Shown here one piece after another: positions 8,744 to 17,255 of a DNA stretch of 64,000 nucleotides. Position 1 is the first letter of the stretch. Every line of letters begins with the position of its first letter. Under the pieces are notes generated by a model, which ran no database searches, was not told the DNA's origin, and saw only the letters and a list, made by a program, of their open reading frames with translations. Source of the DNA: Hyphomicrobium sp. ghe19 (lineage in GTDB: Bacteria > Pseudomonadota > Alphaproteobacteria > Rhizobiales > Hyphomicrobiaceae); the NCBI RefSeq assembly GCF_902712875.1, contig NZ_LR743509.1, forward strand, positions 3,920,001-3,984,000, given 5' to 3'. A program made the position numbers and the translations under genes.

Positions 8744-9141
8744 AGCGGTCTCCATTGCGGAGCCCACGAGCACTTCGTGGGGCTTAGCGTTTGATGACGC
8801 GGCGCAAGTCGCTTTCGAAATCACCGCGGCCAGCACAGCAGTGTGCCGACAGACGCATGAAAGCCTTGATCGAGGCTTCGGGTCAAATAACAAGAACTTC
8901 AATGCTTATGAGGCAGGCGTGAATTGTTGCTCCGCCGGGCGAGGCCGCTATAAACGCCGAACTACGTTCATTTGACCGGGCACGGTGCGAGGATCGCCAT
9001 CTTTTCTCGCTTCCGGCCGGATATCGGGGGGTATTTTCGGGCAATGCCATGTACCAGCGTGGCAATTTCCCACATACCGATCCGGTGCTACACCTCGTCA
9101 GGTTCGGCGCACGAAGTCAGAGGGGAAGGGGGACCTAAAGC
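8744..9141. other. Intergenic region between leader peptide and ugd (divergent)
   Basis: About 400 bases between divergently oriented units. Reading frames on both strands here lack ribosome binding sites and recognisable composition. It should hold promoters for the sulfur-related unit (minus) and for ugd (plus), but no consensus pair was clear. The ugd ribosome binding site is the purine run GGGGAAGGGGGA just before 9142. Confidence 0.4.
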
Positions 9142-10521
9142 ATGAAGATTTGTATGGTCGGCGCGGGGTACGTCGGGCTCGTCTCAGCCGCCTGCTTTTC
9201 CGACTTCGGCTGGACCGTTACCTGCGTCGATAAGGACCCGAACCGGCTTGCCGACCTCAAGGCGGGCCGCTCCCCCATCTATGAGCCCGGGCTTGACGCC
9301 TTGTTGGAGCGCAACATCAAGGCCGGCCGCCTGGTGTTTACGGAGAAGCTCGGCCCGGCCGTTGCAGACGCCGACGTCGTCTTCCTGGCTGTCGGAACGC
9401 CGATGCGGCGCGGCGACGGGTATGCCGACCTTTCCTATGTGTTCTCGGCCGTCGAAGAGGCCGCTCCCCATTTCAACGGCTTTACGGTCGTCACGACGAA
9501 ATCCACCGTGCCAGTCGGGACCAGTCGCGAGATCGAGCGCCGCCTCAAGGCAAAGCGTCCCGATGCCGACGTTGCCATCTGCTCCAACCCCGAATTTCTG
9601 CGGGAAGGATCGGCAATCCAGGATTTTACCCATCCCGATAGGGTGCTCGTCGGCACCGATGATGATCGTGCGCGCGATGTGATGGAGCGGCTTTACAAGC
9701 CCCTGGCGCTGCGCGGTTCACCGGTGATGTTCGTCGAGCGCGAATCGGCGGAACTCGCGAAGTACGCGGCTAACGCCTTCCTGGCCCTCAAGATCAGCTT
9801 CATCAACGAGATCGCGGATCTCTGCGAAAGCGTGGGCGCGGACGTTCAGGAGGTTGCCTCTGCAATCGGCAAGGACCGTCGTATCGGCGACAAGTTTCTT
9901 CATCCGGGTCCGGGTTACGGCGGCTCCTGTTTTCCCAAGGACGTTTCGGCCCTTATTCGGACGGCACGGGAGGCGAGAGCGCCGGTGTCGATCATCGAGC
10001 AGGTCGAACGCGTCAACCACGAGCGTAAGCTCGCCATGGCGATCCGCGTCGAAGAGGCAGCCGGTGGTTCGGTTCGCAACAAGACGATCGCGGTCCTGGG
10101 TCTGACCTTCAAGCCGAACACCGACGACATGCGCGATGCGCCGAGCCTCGTCATCGTGCCGATGCTGCAGGAACGCGGTGCGACCATTCGGGCCTGCGAT
10201 CCCCAGGGCCGGCGTCATGCCGAGCCTTTGCTGCCCGGCATCGTCTGGTGCGATAGCGCCGACCAGGCCGCGGAAGGCGCCGACGTGCTCGTCGTCGTGA
10301 CGGAGTGGAACGAGTACCGCGCGCTCGATCTCGAAGCGCTCAAGTCGCGCATGACCGGCAATACCATCGTCGATCTGCGGAACGTCTTCGATGCCGACGC
10401 CGTTCGCGACCTCGGGCTCAGCTATTCTGGCATTGGCCGTGGCCGCCTTGACGCTGCGAAGGGCGAAGCAAAAGCCGCCCCCGTTCAAACGGCGGTGCAT
10501 TCCGTCGAAGCCGCAAAATAG
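9142..10521 (+). CDS. ugd: UDP-glucose 6-dehydrogenase
   Basis: NAD-dependent oxidation of UDP-glucose to UDP-glucuronate, a precursor for acidic exopolysaccharide, capsule or lipopolysaccharide sugars; cytoplasmic. The 459-residue protein has the N-terminal Rossmann motif GAGYVGLVSAACF, the central helix linker, the catalytic Cys263 in GGSCFPKD, and the C-terminal UDP-binding domain with the GLTFKPNTDDMRD signature. Length is normal for the bacterial family (430-460). A strong purine-rich ribosome binding site precedes ATG 9142. It stands alone; flhA lies downstream behind a terminator-like hairpin. Confidence 0.97.
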   Translation: MKICMVGAGYVGLVSAACFSDFGWTVTCVDKDPNRLADLKAGRSPIYEPGLDALLERNIKAGRLVFTEKLGPAVADADVVFLAVGTPMRRGDGYADLSYVFSAVEEAAPHFNGFTVVTTKSTVPVGTSREIERRLKAKRPDADVAICSNPEFLREGSAIQDFTHPDRVLVGTDDDRARDVMERLYKPLALRGSPVMFVERESAELAKYAANAFLALKISFINEIADLCESVGADVQEVASAIGKDRRIGDKFLHPGPGYGGSCFPKDVSALIRTAREARAPVSIIEQVERVNHERKLAMAIRVEEAAGGSVRNKTIAVLGLTFKPNTDDMRDAPSLVIVPMLQERGATIRACDPQGRRHAEPLLPGIVWCDSADQAAEGADVLVVVTEWNEYRALDLEALKSRMTGNTIVDLRNVFDADAVRDLGLSYSGIGRGRLDAAKGEAKAAPVQTAVHSVEAAK

Positions 10522-10658
10522 ATCCGTCCGGGGCGGAAAGACCCTTCGAAATCACGGATTGGCGATGCAATGGCGCCAACCATCCGTTTGAATTCCGTAT
10601 AAATTTCTCATTTCCGCATTTTTCTCCTCTGTTTGGCGTCCGATGACGACCTCGCGCA

Positions 10659-10676
10659 AGCTTCGAGTAGGAAGCT
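10659..10676 (+). repeat. First hairpin of flhA leader
   Basis: AGCTTC and GAAGCT arms around GAGTAG, immediately upstream of the terminator-like hairpin before flhA. The two adjacent hairpins make this look like a structured leader. Confidence 0.4.
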
Positions 10677-10678
10677 CG

Positions 10679-10702
10679 CCCCCAAAGTTTGGGGGATTTT
10701 TT
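10679..10702 (+). terminator. Terminator-like hairpin overlapping the flhA ribosome binding site
   Basis: CCCCC (10679-10683), loop AAAGTTT, GGGGG (10691-10695), then A and six T (to 10702): the full layout of an intrinsic terminator on the plus strand. The AAA/TTT of the loop can extend the stem. It ends five bases before the flhA ATG, and its GGGGG arm is also the only purine-rich ribosome binding candidate. It may end ugd transcription, attenuate flhA transcription or mask the flhA ribosome binding site. Confidence 0.6.
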
Positions 10703-10707
10703 CAATC

Positions 10708-12801
10708 ATGGCAGCCACGAAAGCCGCAGGGAGCGGCGTCGACCTAAATTTGGGTCAGCGCGACGCGGGCCTGGCCGTGGGCGTCATCGCCATCCTGATG
10801 ATCCTGTTCCTGCCGCTTCCGGCGTTCATGATCGATCTTGGGCTGGCTTTGTCCATCGCGCTGTCGATCGTCATCTTGATGGTCGCGTTGTGGATACGCC
10901 GGCCGCTCGAATTTTCCGCTTTTCCGACCATCTTGCTGATCGCGACACTGCTCCGGCTGTCGCTCAACGTCGCGACGACACGCCTTATTCTGTCGAATGG
11001 CGCCGAGGGACCGAACGCCGCCGGCCACGTCATCGCCGGCTTCGCCCAGTTCGTCATGGGCGGCAATTTCGTCATTGGTATCATCGTCTTCATTATTCTC
11101 ATCACCGTGAACTTCGTGGTCATCACGAAGGGCGCGACGCGTATCGCCGAGGTCGGCGCCCGCTTCACGCTCGACTCGTTGCCGGGCAAGCAGATGGCCG
11201 TCGACGCCGATCTCGCCGCCGGTTCGATCGACGAGAAGGAAGCCATTCGGCGCCGCCGGGAACTTGAAGAAGAAAGCCAATTCTTCGGCGCCATGGACGG
11301 CGCCTCGAAGTTCGTTCGCGGCGACGCCATCGCGGGGTTGATCATCACTGCGGTCAACATCTTCGGCGGGATCATCATCGGCGTTACACAACACGATCTG
11401 GCATTCGATACCGCAGCCAAGACATTTACGTTGCTATCGGTGGGCGACGGCCTTGTCACCCAGATGCCGGCGCTCATCGTCGCGCTCGCTGCGGGCCTTC
11501 TCGTGTCGAAGGGCGGTACGCAAGGCTCGACGGAAGGCATCATCGTCAGCCAGCTTGGCAATTATCCCCGCGCATTGATGGTGACAGGCGGCGTGATGTT
11601 GCTGCTGTCCATGGCGCCGGGCCTGCCCTGGTATGTGTTTGCCCCGATCGGCGGCGGCCTCGCGTTCATTAGCATGCGCGTCACTCGCCAGAGAGACGAA
11701 AGCGCGAAAGCTGCATCCAACGCACGATCCGAGAGCGAACTTCCGTCTGCCGAAGAGCAATCGCGTCAGTCCATCCGCGAACAGCTGAAGACGACGGAAA
11801 TCGAGATCTGCTTCGGCAAGCAGATTTCTACCGTCCTGATGCGTACGACCAGCGATCTGCCTCTGCGCGTCGCCAAGATGCGGCGAAAGTTCGCCAAGCA
11901 GTACGGTTTCGTCGTTCCGGATATCAAGCTCGTCGAAGATCTTTCCGTTCCGCCGAAGAGTTATCAGATCAAGGTTCATGGAACGGTGATCGCGACTGCC
12001 GAACTTCGGCTCGGTGACGTGCTCGTCGTCGTCGGCGATGGCCCGAAGCCAGAGGCGCCGGGAGACGAGACACGCGAACCGGCATTCGGCATGAAGGCCT
12101 TGTGGATACCGGACATCTTCACGAACGCGCTGAAGCGCGATGGTTTCGTTCCGGTCGAAAACACATCCGTGCTCCTGACGCATGTTGCCGAAGTCATCCG
12201 CAACAGCTTGGCGCAGCTCTTCTCATATCGCGATCTTCGCGCGCTCCTCGAGCGGCTCGACCCCGAGTATCGCAAGCTGCTGGAAGAAATCTGCCCGGCG
12301 CAAATCTCGTACTCCGGCCTGCAGAGCGTCCTCAAAATGTTGCTCGCCGAGCGCATTTCGATCCGGAACCTGCATCTCATTCTCGAAGCCGTCGCGGAGA
12401 TCGCACCGTTCTCGCGCAAGGCCGAGCAAATCTCCGAACATGTGCGCATGCGCCTCGCATCGCAGATTTGCGGCGATCTCAGCGAAGGCAACTATCTCAA
12501 GGTCGTGCGGCTTGGAAATCGCTGGGAGCTCGCCTTCCATCAGGCGCTCAAGCGCGATGCCAAGGGCGAAGTCGTCGAGTTCGACATCGAGCCGCGTCTC
12601 ATTGAGCAGTTCGGAGGCGATCTCAGCCGAATGGTTCAGCCACTCATGGACGCCGGGCACCAATTCGTTCTCGTCACAGCCGCCGAGACGCGTCCCTACG
12701 TTCACACGGTTACGGAGCGCCTCTTCGGAACGCTGCCCGTCCTCTCTCATCTCGAAATCAGCCGCGGCGTCCAGATTCAGTCTCTCGGCTCCGTTTCATG
12801 A
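10708..12801 (+). CDS. flhA: Flagellar export apparatus protein FlhA
   Basis: Core of the flagellar type III export gate in the inner membrane: proton-driven export and cytosolic docking of chaperone-substrate complexes. The 697-residue protein has an N-terminal membrane domain of about eight segments beginning at [18 protein letters not shown], the conserved FHIPEP-family loop ([25 protein letters not shown]), and a large cytoplasmic domain from about residue 345. The frame is open from 10633, but homology begins at ATG 10708. The stop overlaps the fliR start (ATGA), so it is coupled to fliR. The start is preceded by the hairpin at 10679-10702. Confidence 0.97.
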   Translation: MAATKAAGSGVDLNLGQRDAGLAVGVIAILMILFLPLPAFMIDLGLALSIALSIVILMVALWIRRPLEFSAFPTILLIATLLRLSLNVATTRLILSNGAEGPNAAGHVIAGFAQFVMGGNFVIGIIVFIILITVNFVVITKGATRIAEVGARFTLDSLPGKQMAVDADLAAGSIDEKEAIRRRRELEEESQFFGAMDGASKFVRGDAIAGLIITAVNIFGGIIIGVTQHDLAFDTAAKTFTLLSVGDGLVTQMPALIVALAAGLLVSKGGTQGSTEGIIVSQLGNYPRALMVTGGVMLLLSMAPGLPWYVFAPIGGGLAFISMRVTRQRDESAKAASNARSESELPSAEEQSRQSIREQLKTTEIEICFGKQISTVLMRTTSDLPLRVAKMRRKFAKQYGFVVPDIKLVEDLSVPPKSYQIKVHGTVIATAELRLGDVLVVVGDGPKPEAPGDETREPAFGMKALWIPDIFTNALKRDGFVPVENTSVLLTHVAEVIRNSLAQLFSYRDLRALLERLDPEYRKLLEEICPAQISYSGLQSVLKMLLAERISIRNLHLILEAVAEIAPFSRKAEQISEHVRMRLASQICGDLSEGNYLKVVRLGNRWELAFHQALKRDAKGEVVEFDIEPRLIEQFGGDLSRMVQPLMDAGHQFVLVTAAETRPYVHTVTERLFGTLPVLSHLEISRGVQIQSLGSVS

Positions 12802-13562
12802 CCGAGTTCACGCACGAAACCATTCTGGTTCCGTTTCTTGTCTTCTGTCGCGTCGGCGCATGCTTCATGCTGCTGCCCGGACTTTCGAGCGAGCGCATTC
12901 CGGTGCAGCTTCGACTTTTCGTTGCCGTCGCCGTTTCTCTCGCGATTACGCCGCTCGTATACGATTCCGTTCGTCCGTCGACGGCGGAAACACCGAGCAA
13001 TTTGCTCGCGCTGATCATGATCGAAACCTCGACCGGAATGCTTCTGGGATTTCTGGTGCGGGTTCTATTCATGGCACTCGAGTTCGTCGCGACTGCCATG
13101 GCGAACTTGGCCGGATACGGATCGGTTTTCTCTCGTTCAATCGACAATAACGACCCTTCTTCGCCATTTGCGTCTCTCGTAACGACACCCGCCGTCGTGC
13201 TTTTCTTCATCACCAATCAGCACATCAACGTCATTCGGATGCTGGAACGGTCATACGACGCGTTCAAAGTCGGGGTGGCGATTGCGGCGCCGCCAAATCT
13301 GCAGACGATCGTTGCGCAGGTCGGGATCGCCTTCAAGTTGACGCTGCAGCTAAGCGCTGCGCTCATTGTCTATTCTCTGACGGTCAATCTCGCGTTCGGC
13401 TTCCTGAACAAGATGGTGCCCCAGATACCGATTTATTTTGTATCGACACCGTTCGTCGTGCTCGGCGGTCTCTTTCTGCTGCTGCAGATCGACAAGTCGG
13501 CCATGGAGATTTTCTCCTCGCTGGTGACGCAGGCGATCCAGAATCTCGGCCAAAATGGCTAG
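12798..13562 (+). CDS. fliR: Flagellar export gate protein FliR
   Basis: Integral membrane component of the FliPQR export channel, 254 residues with about six hydrophobic segments. Family features include the N-terminal [23 protein letters not shown] segment and the later [16 protein letters not shown] motif (residues about 208-222), matching FliR at normal length. The ATG lies in a 4-base overlap with flhA, and its own end overlaps the next gene by 8 bases. Partner genes fliP and fliQ are elsewhere in this window. Confidence 0.96.
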   Translation: MTEFTHETILVPFLVFCRVGACFMLLPGLSSERIPVQLRLFVAVAVSLAITPLVYDSVRPSTAETPSNLLALIMIETSTGMLLGFLVRVLFMALEFVATAMANLAGYGSVFSRSIDNNDPSSPFASLVTTPAVVLFFITNQHINVIRMLERSYDAFKVGVAIAAPPNLQTIVAQVGIAFKLTLQLSAALIVYSLTVNLAFGFLNKMVPQIPIYFVSTPFVVLGGLFLLLQIDKSAMEIFSSLVTQAIQNLGQNG

Positions 13563-13971
13563 ATCATCGAAAAAAGTCAGTCGGCTCGTCGACGTCTTTC
13601 ACGATCTCGAGACCACCGAGAGAGCCAGGGTCGGCGAATTGACCCGGCAAATCAGTGAGCTTCGGAGCTCGCAGGAAGACATCATCGCCACCCTCGCCAA
13701 TCCATCCGCGGTTCACGAACCGTTTCTGGCGCTGATGTCGCGCAGCCTTGGAAACATTCAGCGGCGCCTTCAACGTCTCTCGAACGAACATGCGGCGGTG
13801 CTCGCCCGCTATGCCGCGGCTGCAGCCCGTACGCGTGCGGCGAATTCTTTGCTGGCTGACGTCCGAGCCGAGGAATCCCGCAAGTCCGAGCAGCGGGAAC
13901 TCGAGGCTTTGCTCGAATTTCAGCAAGCTACGGCGGCGCAAGGCCGGGGTAAGTCTACTCGTTCATCGTGA
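13555..13971 (+). CDS. Coiled-coil protein in flhA operon, FliJ-like in character
   Basis: A 138-residue, highly charged and helical protein without signal peptide or membrane segment. Long heptad-like stretches (about 10-45 and 65-125) suggest a coiled-coil hairpin as in FliJ, the export ATPase stalk, but I see no diagnostic motif and fliJ is otherwise missing next to fliI. Overlap with fliR (8 bases) and GTGA coupling to the FlgJ-type gene indicate a flagellar export or assembly role (inference). It could equally be a lineage-specific chaperone. Confidence 0.6.
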   Translation: MARSSKKVSRLVDVFHDLETTERARVGELTRQISELRSSQEDIIATLANPSAVHEPFLALMSRSLGNIQRRLQRLSNEHAAVLARYAAAAARTRAANSLLADVRAEESRKSEQRELEALLEFQQATAAQGRGKSTRSS

Positions 13972-14363
13972 GGCTTCATCCTCCGCATCCGAAACGAGCT
14001 ATGCCTATCATTTCGCCCACAGCTGTCGCCGATCAGGCCATGTGGACCGCCCGACAGACAGTCCGGCCGGCGCCATCCGCCGACGTTCGGCCCGCCGACG
14101 CCGCCGCGCCGGAACAATCCGGCCAGACAGAGAAGAGCAAGTCCAAGGAAGCCGGCCAACAGTTCGAGGCAATGTATCTCCGGCAGATGCTGGAAGAGTG
14201 GATGCCGAAGGATTCGGAATCGCTCTTCGGCGATGGCACCGCGGGAACGGTATGGCGGGGAATGATGGTCGATACCTTGGCAACCACCCTGTCGAAATCG
14301 GGAACGATCGGCATCGCGCAAATGATCATCAAACCGGAACCTGACGGTTCCAGAGGAAAGTAA
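13968..14363 (+). CDS. flgJ: Rod-binding protein, FlgJ N-terminal type
   Basis: Alphaproteobacterial short FlgJ (CheL-like) of 131 residues that caps or scaffolds rod assembly in the periplasm. The rod-binding domain starts at QQFEAMYLRQMLEEWMP (about 65-80) and runs through the GGTAGTVWRGMMVD-like segment (GDGTAGTVWRGMMVDTLA). It lacks the C-terminal peptidoglycan hydrolase domain of enteric FlgJ, as usual in this class; a separate GH24 lysozyme-like gene lies at 60587-61363. The start is GTG 13968, which overlaps the previous stop as GTGA; ATG 14001 is an alternative. Confidence 0.8.
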   Translation: MRLHPPHPKRAMPIISPTAVADQAMWTARQTVRPAPSADVRPADAAAPEQSGQTEKSKSKEAGQQFEAMYLRQMLEEWMPKDSESLFGDGTAGTVWRGMMVDTLATTLSKSGTIGIAQMIIKPEPDGSRGK

Positions 14364-14364
14364 A

Positions 14365-14856
14365 ATGAGCAGTGCGGCGGCGGAAGCAAAAGCCGGATCT
14401 CACCAACCTTCGTCCGCAGCCGTCACGCGCGCCGGCGCCGTTGTTCAAAGCGGCCTCCGGACGGTGATTCCTAGCCGCGCCATTTCGCACGATATCGAAG
14501 CCGCGCGCTCGCTTGTGATCCAGGTCATCCAGCGTATCGACAGTTGTCTCGACGAAGAAATCGCAGCTTTGGACAAATCGCCAGACTTCGATCTCAAGGT
14601 TTCAAACGATCGCAAGAGCCAAGGCCTTGTCGATCTCAGCCAGGCCATGCGACGGTTGAAGCCGGCCGACGTCGATGATGAACTCAATCAGCAACTTCAG
14701 GCATTCCGCGCCAAGCTCGCTGTCAATCTTCGCAAGATCTGCCTTCACCTCGATGCGGTCAAGGAAATCACCGCGATGCTGTCTCTCGCGATCCAGAGCG
14801 CGGAATCGGACGGCACCTATACTCGTCACATCGGACCGCAGCGGAGCCCGACGTGA
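14365..14856 (+). CDS. Unknown helical protein, FlgN-like candidate
   Basis: A 163-residue, soluble, mostly helical protein with no signal peptide. The first 40 residues are Ala/Ser-rich and likely disordered; the rest is alpha-helical with a region SQAMRRLKPADVDDELNQQLQAFRAKL. Position right after the rod protein gene, size and helical content fit an export chaperone such as FlgN, and rhizobia do carry a gene here, but no motif proves it. Ribosome binding site AGAGGAAAG precedes ATG 14365. It is coupled to the next gene by GTGA. Confidence 0.55.
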   Translation: MSSAAAEAKAGSHQPSSAAVTRAGAVVQSGLRTVIPSRAISHDIEAARSLVIQVIQRIDSCLDEEIAALDKSPDFDLKVSNDRKSQGLVDLSQAMRRLKPADVDDELNQQLQAFRAKLAVNLRKICLHLDAVKEITAMLSLAIQSAESDGTYTRHIGPQRSPT

Positions 14857-15320
14857 TCCGGCTGCTCGTCTTGTCATTCATCGCCTGTCTTTCAACGATC
14901 GGCGGCGTCTATGGCGCTGTTTCTTGGAAGTCCGGCGCGAAGACGGATGCGGCGAAGGACGCGGGTCCCAAGCTGCAGATGATGAAAACTCATATGGTCA
15001 GCGTGCCGATCCTGACGAATGGCGAAGTCATGGGTTATGTCGTGACGCGCCTGCAGTTCACGGCAGACTCCGAACTAGTAAAACTCAGCACGATCCAACC
15101 GGAAGTGTTCGTGGCCGACGAAGCGTTTCGGCAGATCTACGAGACCACGCCGAACGACATCAAGACCGGACGCAAACAGGCCATCAAAGATCTCGCGGCC
15201 AACATCGCGGCCGGAGCCAACAAGCGGCTCGGCCGGGATATGATCAAGGACATCATGATCGACAGTTGGACCTATCTCTCAAAAGCGGACATGATGAAAA
15301 ACAATGAGCGCAATCGATAG
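14853..15320 (+). CDS. Periplasmic membrane-anchored protein, unknown (FliL-like features)
   Basis: A 155-residue protein with one N-terminal hydrophobic anchor (about 2-24) followed by a periplasmic domain. The pattern of a beta-rich middle (VSVPILTNGEVMGYVVTRLQF) and a C-terminal helix (KQAIKDLAANIAAGANKR) is loosely like FliL, which suggests a stator or basal-body accessory, but similarity is weak and a true fliL is at 47239-47724. GTG 14853 overlaps the previous stop and the end overlaps the next gene by 17 bases. Confidence 0.55.
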   Translation: MIRLLVLSFIACLSTIGGVYGAVSWKSGAKTDAAKDAGPKLQMMKTHMVSVPILTNGEVMGYVVTRLQFTADSELVKLSTIQPEVFVADEAFRQIYETTPNDIKTGRKQAIKDLAANIAAGANKRLGRDMIKDIMIDSWTYLSKADMMKNNERNR

Positions 15321-15867
15321 TAACTTCGGCATCGATGCCGTTTTCCGTCAAACAGCCGCCGAGCTCAAGCTGCGGCTCGCGCGCGACGCCGGGCCTTCCG
15401 GCGAGCCGGTGACTGCGCGGCAGCGCGGCGGAATGGCTGCCTTCGCGATATTTGCCGGCCTTGGATTTTTATCGGTTCTGATCTTCGCGATCGGCTATTC
15501 GGCGCTGTTGTCCGATGAGCCCGAGATCTGGATTCATCGTCTGATGGCGCTTGCAGTCATGCAAAGCATCCTGATTGCGGCGGTGACGATGAAGCTCGCT
15601 CCGATCATCGAGCGCCGCGGGTCAATGATCCGCATTGGACAGCAACTCAATTTCTGGCAAGCACCTGCCATCGACGCACGCAAGGCTGCGCTGCCTGCCG
15701 CAACGGTTCCACCGCCGCTGCCTGAGCCGCGAAAGCCCGTTGTTGGCGGAAAGCTCGCTGGCCGCGAATTTCTCGAATATGACGATGGATCGATCGAGAT
15801 CGACACGCTAATCGGGCGACGGCGCTTCGCGTCGCTTGCAGCGGCACGTGAATTCGTCGGATCCTAA
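15304..15867 (+). CDS. Two-TM membrane protein, unknown, last gene of flhA operon
   Basis: A 187-residue protein with a cytoplasmic N-terminus of about 40 residues, two membrane helices (about 45-70 and 78-100), then a proline-rich linker (PAATVPPPLPEPRKP) and a small C-terminal domain containing GREFLEYDDGSIEIDTLIGRRRF. I do not recognise the family. It is translationally coupled to the preceding flagellar gene and ends seven bases from the convergent cheT-like gene, so it closes the flhA operon. A role at the flagellar base is inference. Confidence 0.55.
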   Translation: MSAIDSNFGIDAVFRQTAAELKLRLARDAGPSGEPVTARQRGGMAAFAIFAGLGFLSVLIFAIGYSALLSDEPEIWIHRLMALAVMQSILIAAVTMKLAPIIERRGSMIRIGQQLNFWQAPAIDARKAALPAATVPPPLPEPRKPVVGGKLAGREFLEYDDGSIEIDTLIGRRRFASLAAAREFVGS

Positions 15868-15874
15868 GCGCAGG

Positions 15875-16285
15875 TCAGCCCGTCATAGGCCAATTGCCGA
15901 AATCATCGAACTCGCCCGTCTCTTCGTTGGACGGGTCGCTGTCGGCCTGCCGCCCGGTCAGCCGATCAGAAAGATCGGCGAGTTTTACGGCTTGAGCGGC
16001 ATCGGCGATGTCGACCTTCCAATCGCGAGACGAGTTTTTCGAAACGCCAGCGAGAAAGTCGGCAACCGCACCGAGATTCTGGCAGAGCCGATCGAGACTT
16101 TGAAGCTCGTAAAGGGATTGCGAGCCGCCGAACGCTCCGGCCACGACGAGGTTGCTGATAAGATCCTGAAGATCACTGGCGGTATCCGACAGCATCCGAA
16201 CTTCTTCAGAGACCGTCGTCAATATCTCCGGTACGGGAACGCCTGTTCGCTGCGAACCATCGTGTTGTCGATTGCCGTCGTTCAT
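15875..16285 (-). CDS. cheT: CheT-like protein, putative CheY phosphatase/adaptation factor
   Basis: A 136-residue helical protein, last gene of the che operon, in the position of Sinorhizobium meliloti cheT (after cheD). It carries a DxxxQ motif, Asp65-RLC-Gln69 in LQSLDRLCQNLGAV, the pattern used by CheZ-type phosphatases and reported for CheT. The preceding helix is rich in Ser/Asp and Leu. The C-terminus is acidic (EETGEFDDFGNW), reminiscent of the CheY-binding tail of CheZ. The frame extends upstream inside cheD, but ATG 16285, 26 bases after the cheD stop, is the likely start. Function is inferred from position and motif. Confidence 0.7.
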   Translation of the reverse strand: MNDGNRQHDGSQRTGVPVPEILTTVSEEVRMLSDTASDLQDLISNLVVAGAFGGSQSLYELQSLDRLCQNLGAVADFLAGVSKNSSRDWKVDIADAAQAVKLADLSDRLTGRQADSDPSNEETGEFDDFGNWPMTG

Positions 16286-16310
16286 CTCGTCCAGGCCCCC
16301 AAAGAAACGA

Positions 16311-16856
16311 TCAGAAAAGTTCGAGTTCGCCGGCGTTGACGTCGACAGTTGCGACGGGCATCTGCACTGGCCTTTCGATTTGTGCAGGACCCGCAAGCAA
16401 AATTTGCCGCGCACGTCCTGAAACCGGCCAATACTGAATGCGCCGGCCCTGCAAACCGCCAGTGCTGCCACCGACGAAGGAAATACCTTCCGCTTTAAGA
16501 AAGCGTTGCGCGAATTCCGCGTTGTGCTTCCCGATGTCGGAGTGAGAACGAACGGTGCGAGCGCCTCCGAACAACTTCGCCTCCAGCCGATCGCGCCGGC
16601 CACCAGCCTTCAACAGGCCGTTGACGAGCATTTCCATCAGATGGACGCCCATGCGTTCGTCCGCCGCCGTTGTGGAGCCGAGTTTGCCGGGCAGAAGAAA
16701 GTGATTGATGCCGCCCACTCCAGCAAGCGGATCGCGAATGCACGCAGCAATGCAAGACCCGAGGATCGTCGTCACCATGACATCCCGGTCGCTGGTGACG
16801 AAGAACTCGCCTTGAATTATGTGGACGCGATTTTCCGTCTTCACGGCGGACGTCAT
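16311..16856 (-). CDS. cheD: Chemoreceptor glutamine deamidase CheD
   Basis: Deamidates Gln residues of chemoreceptors and tunes adaptation; cytoplasmic, 181 residues. The catalytic Cys35 lies in [10 protein letters not shown] and His52 in GGINHFLLP, both in normal context, with the downstream segment [11 protein letters not shown] and [12 protein letters not shown] typical of CheD. The ATG overlaps the cheY2 stop by 4 bases. Presence with CheB and CheR gives a full receptor-modification system. Confidence 0.96.
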   Translation of the reverse strand: MTSAVKTENRVHIIQGEFFVTSDRDVMVTTILGSCIAACIRDPLAGVGGINHFLLPGKLGSTTAADERMGVHLMEMLVNGLLKAGGRRDRLEAKLFGGARTVRSHSDIGKHNAEFAQRFLKAEGISFVGGSTGGLQGRRIQYWPVSGRARQILLAGPAQIERPVQMPVATVDVNAGELELF

Positions 16857-17242
16857 GTCAACTTACCGACAACAGCCTCAATGCACGTTTTGAGCTGTGG
16901 CACAGCGAACGGCTTAGCGAGGAAGTTATTCAGTCCCCACTTCTTGCCTTCGTCGATAAGAGCTTTGTCGCCCTTACCCGTCACCAGGATGAAGCCGACT
17001 TTGCTTGTCGGCGCATGCTGTCGCAGCGCACGCAAAAGCTGAATGCCGTCAATCTTTGGCATGTTGTAGTCCGAGATGACGAGATGGCAGGGCGCCGTCA
17101 TCATCATCTTCAAACCCTCTTCGCCGTCTTTGGCGACTTTGAAGTTCTTCAACCCAATCTGATCAAGACCGTCGGTCAGAAGCGCCCGGCTGACGGACGT
17201 GTCATCAACGACCAGAATCTGCAATTGCTGCATTGAGGGCAT
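16853..17242 (-). CDS. cheY2: Response regulator CheY2 (probable motor-binding CheY)
   Basis: Single receiver domain, 129 residues. Acidic pocket Asp13/Asp14, phosphoacceptor Asp58 in ISDYNMP, switch Thr88 and Lys110 in LAKPF are all present. By analogy to the S. meliloti operon order (second cheY between cheB and cheD), this is expected to be the regulator that binds the motor, with CheY1 acting as phosphate sink. That assignment is by position. The start overlaps nothing; cheB ends 14 bases upstream. Confidence 0.92.
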   Translation of the reverse strand: MPSMQQLQILVVDDTSVSRALLTDGLDQIGLKNFKVAKDGEEGLKMMMTAPCHLVISDYNMPKIDGIQLLRALRQHAPTSKVGFILVTGKGDKALIDEGKKWGLNNFLAKPFAVPQLKTCIEAVVGKLT

Positions 17243-17255
17243 GGTATTTCGCCTC

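Noticed and set aside
8688..8975. 95-codon plus-strand frame opposite the sulfur-rich leader
   Set aside because: No ribosome binding site; the minus-strand frame has a GGAG site and telling composition.
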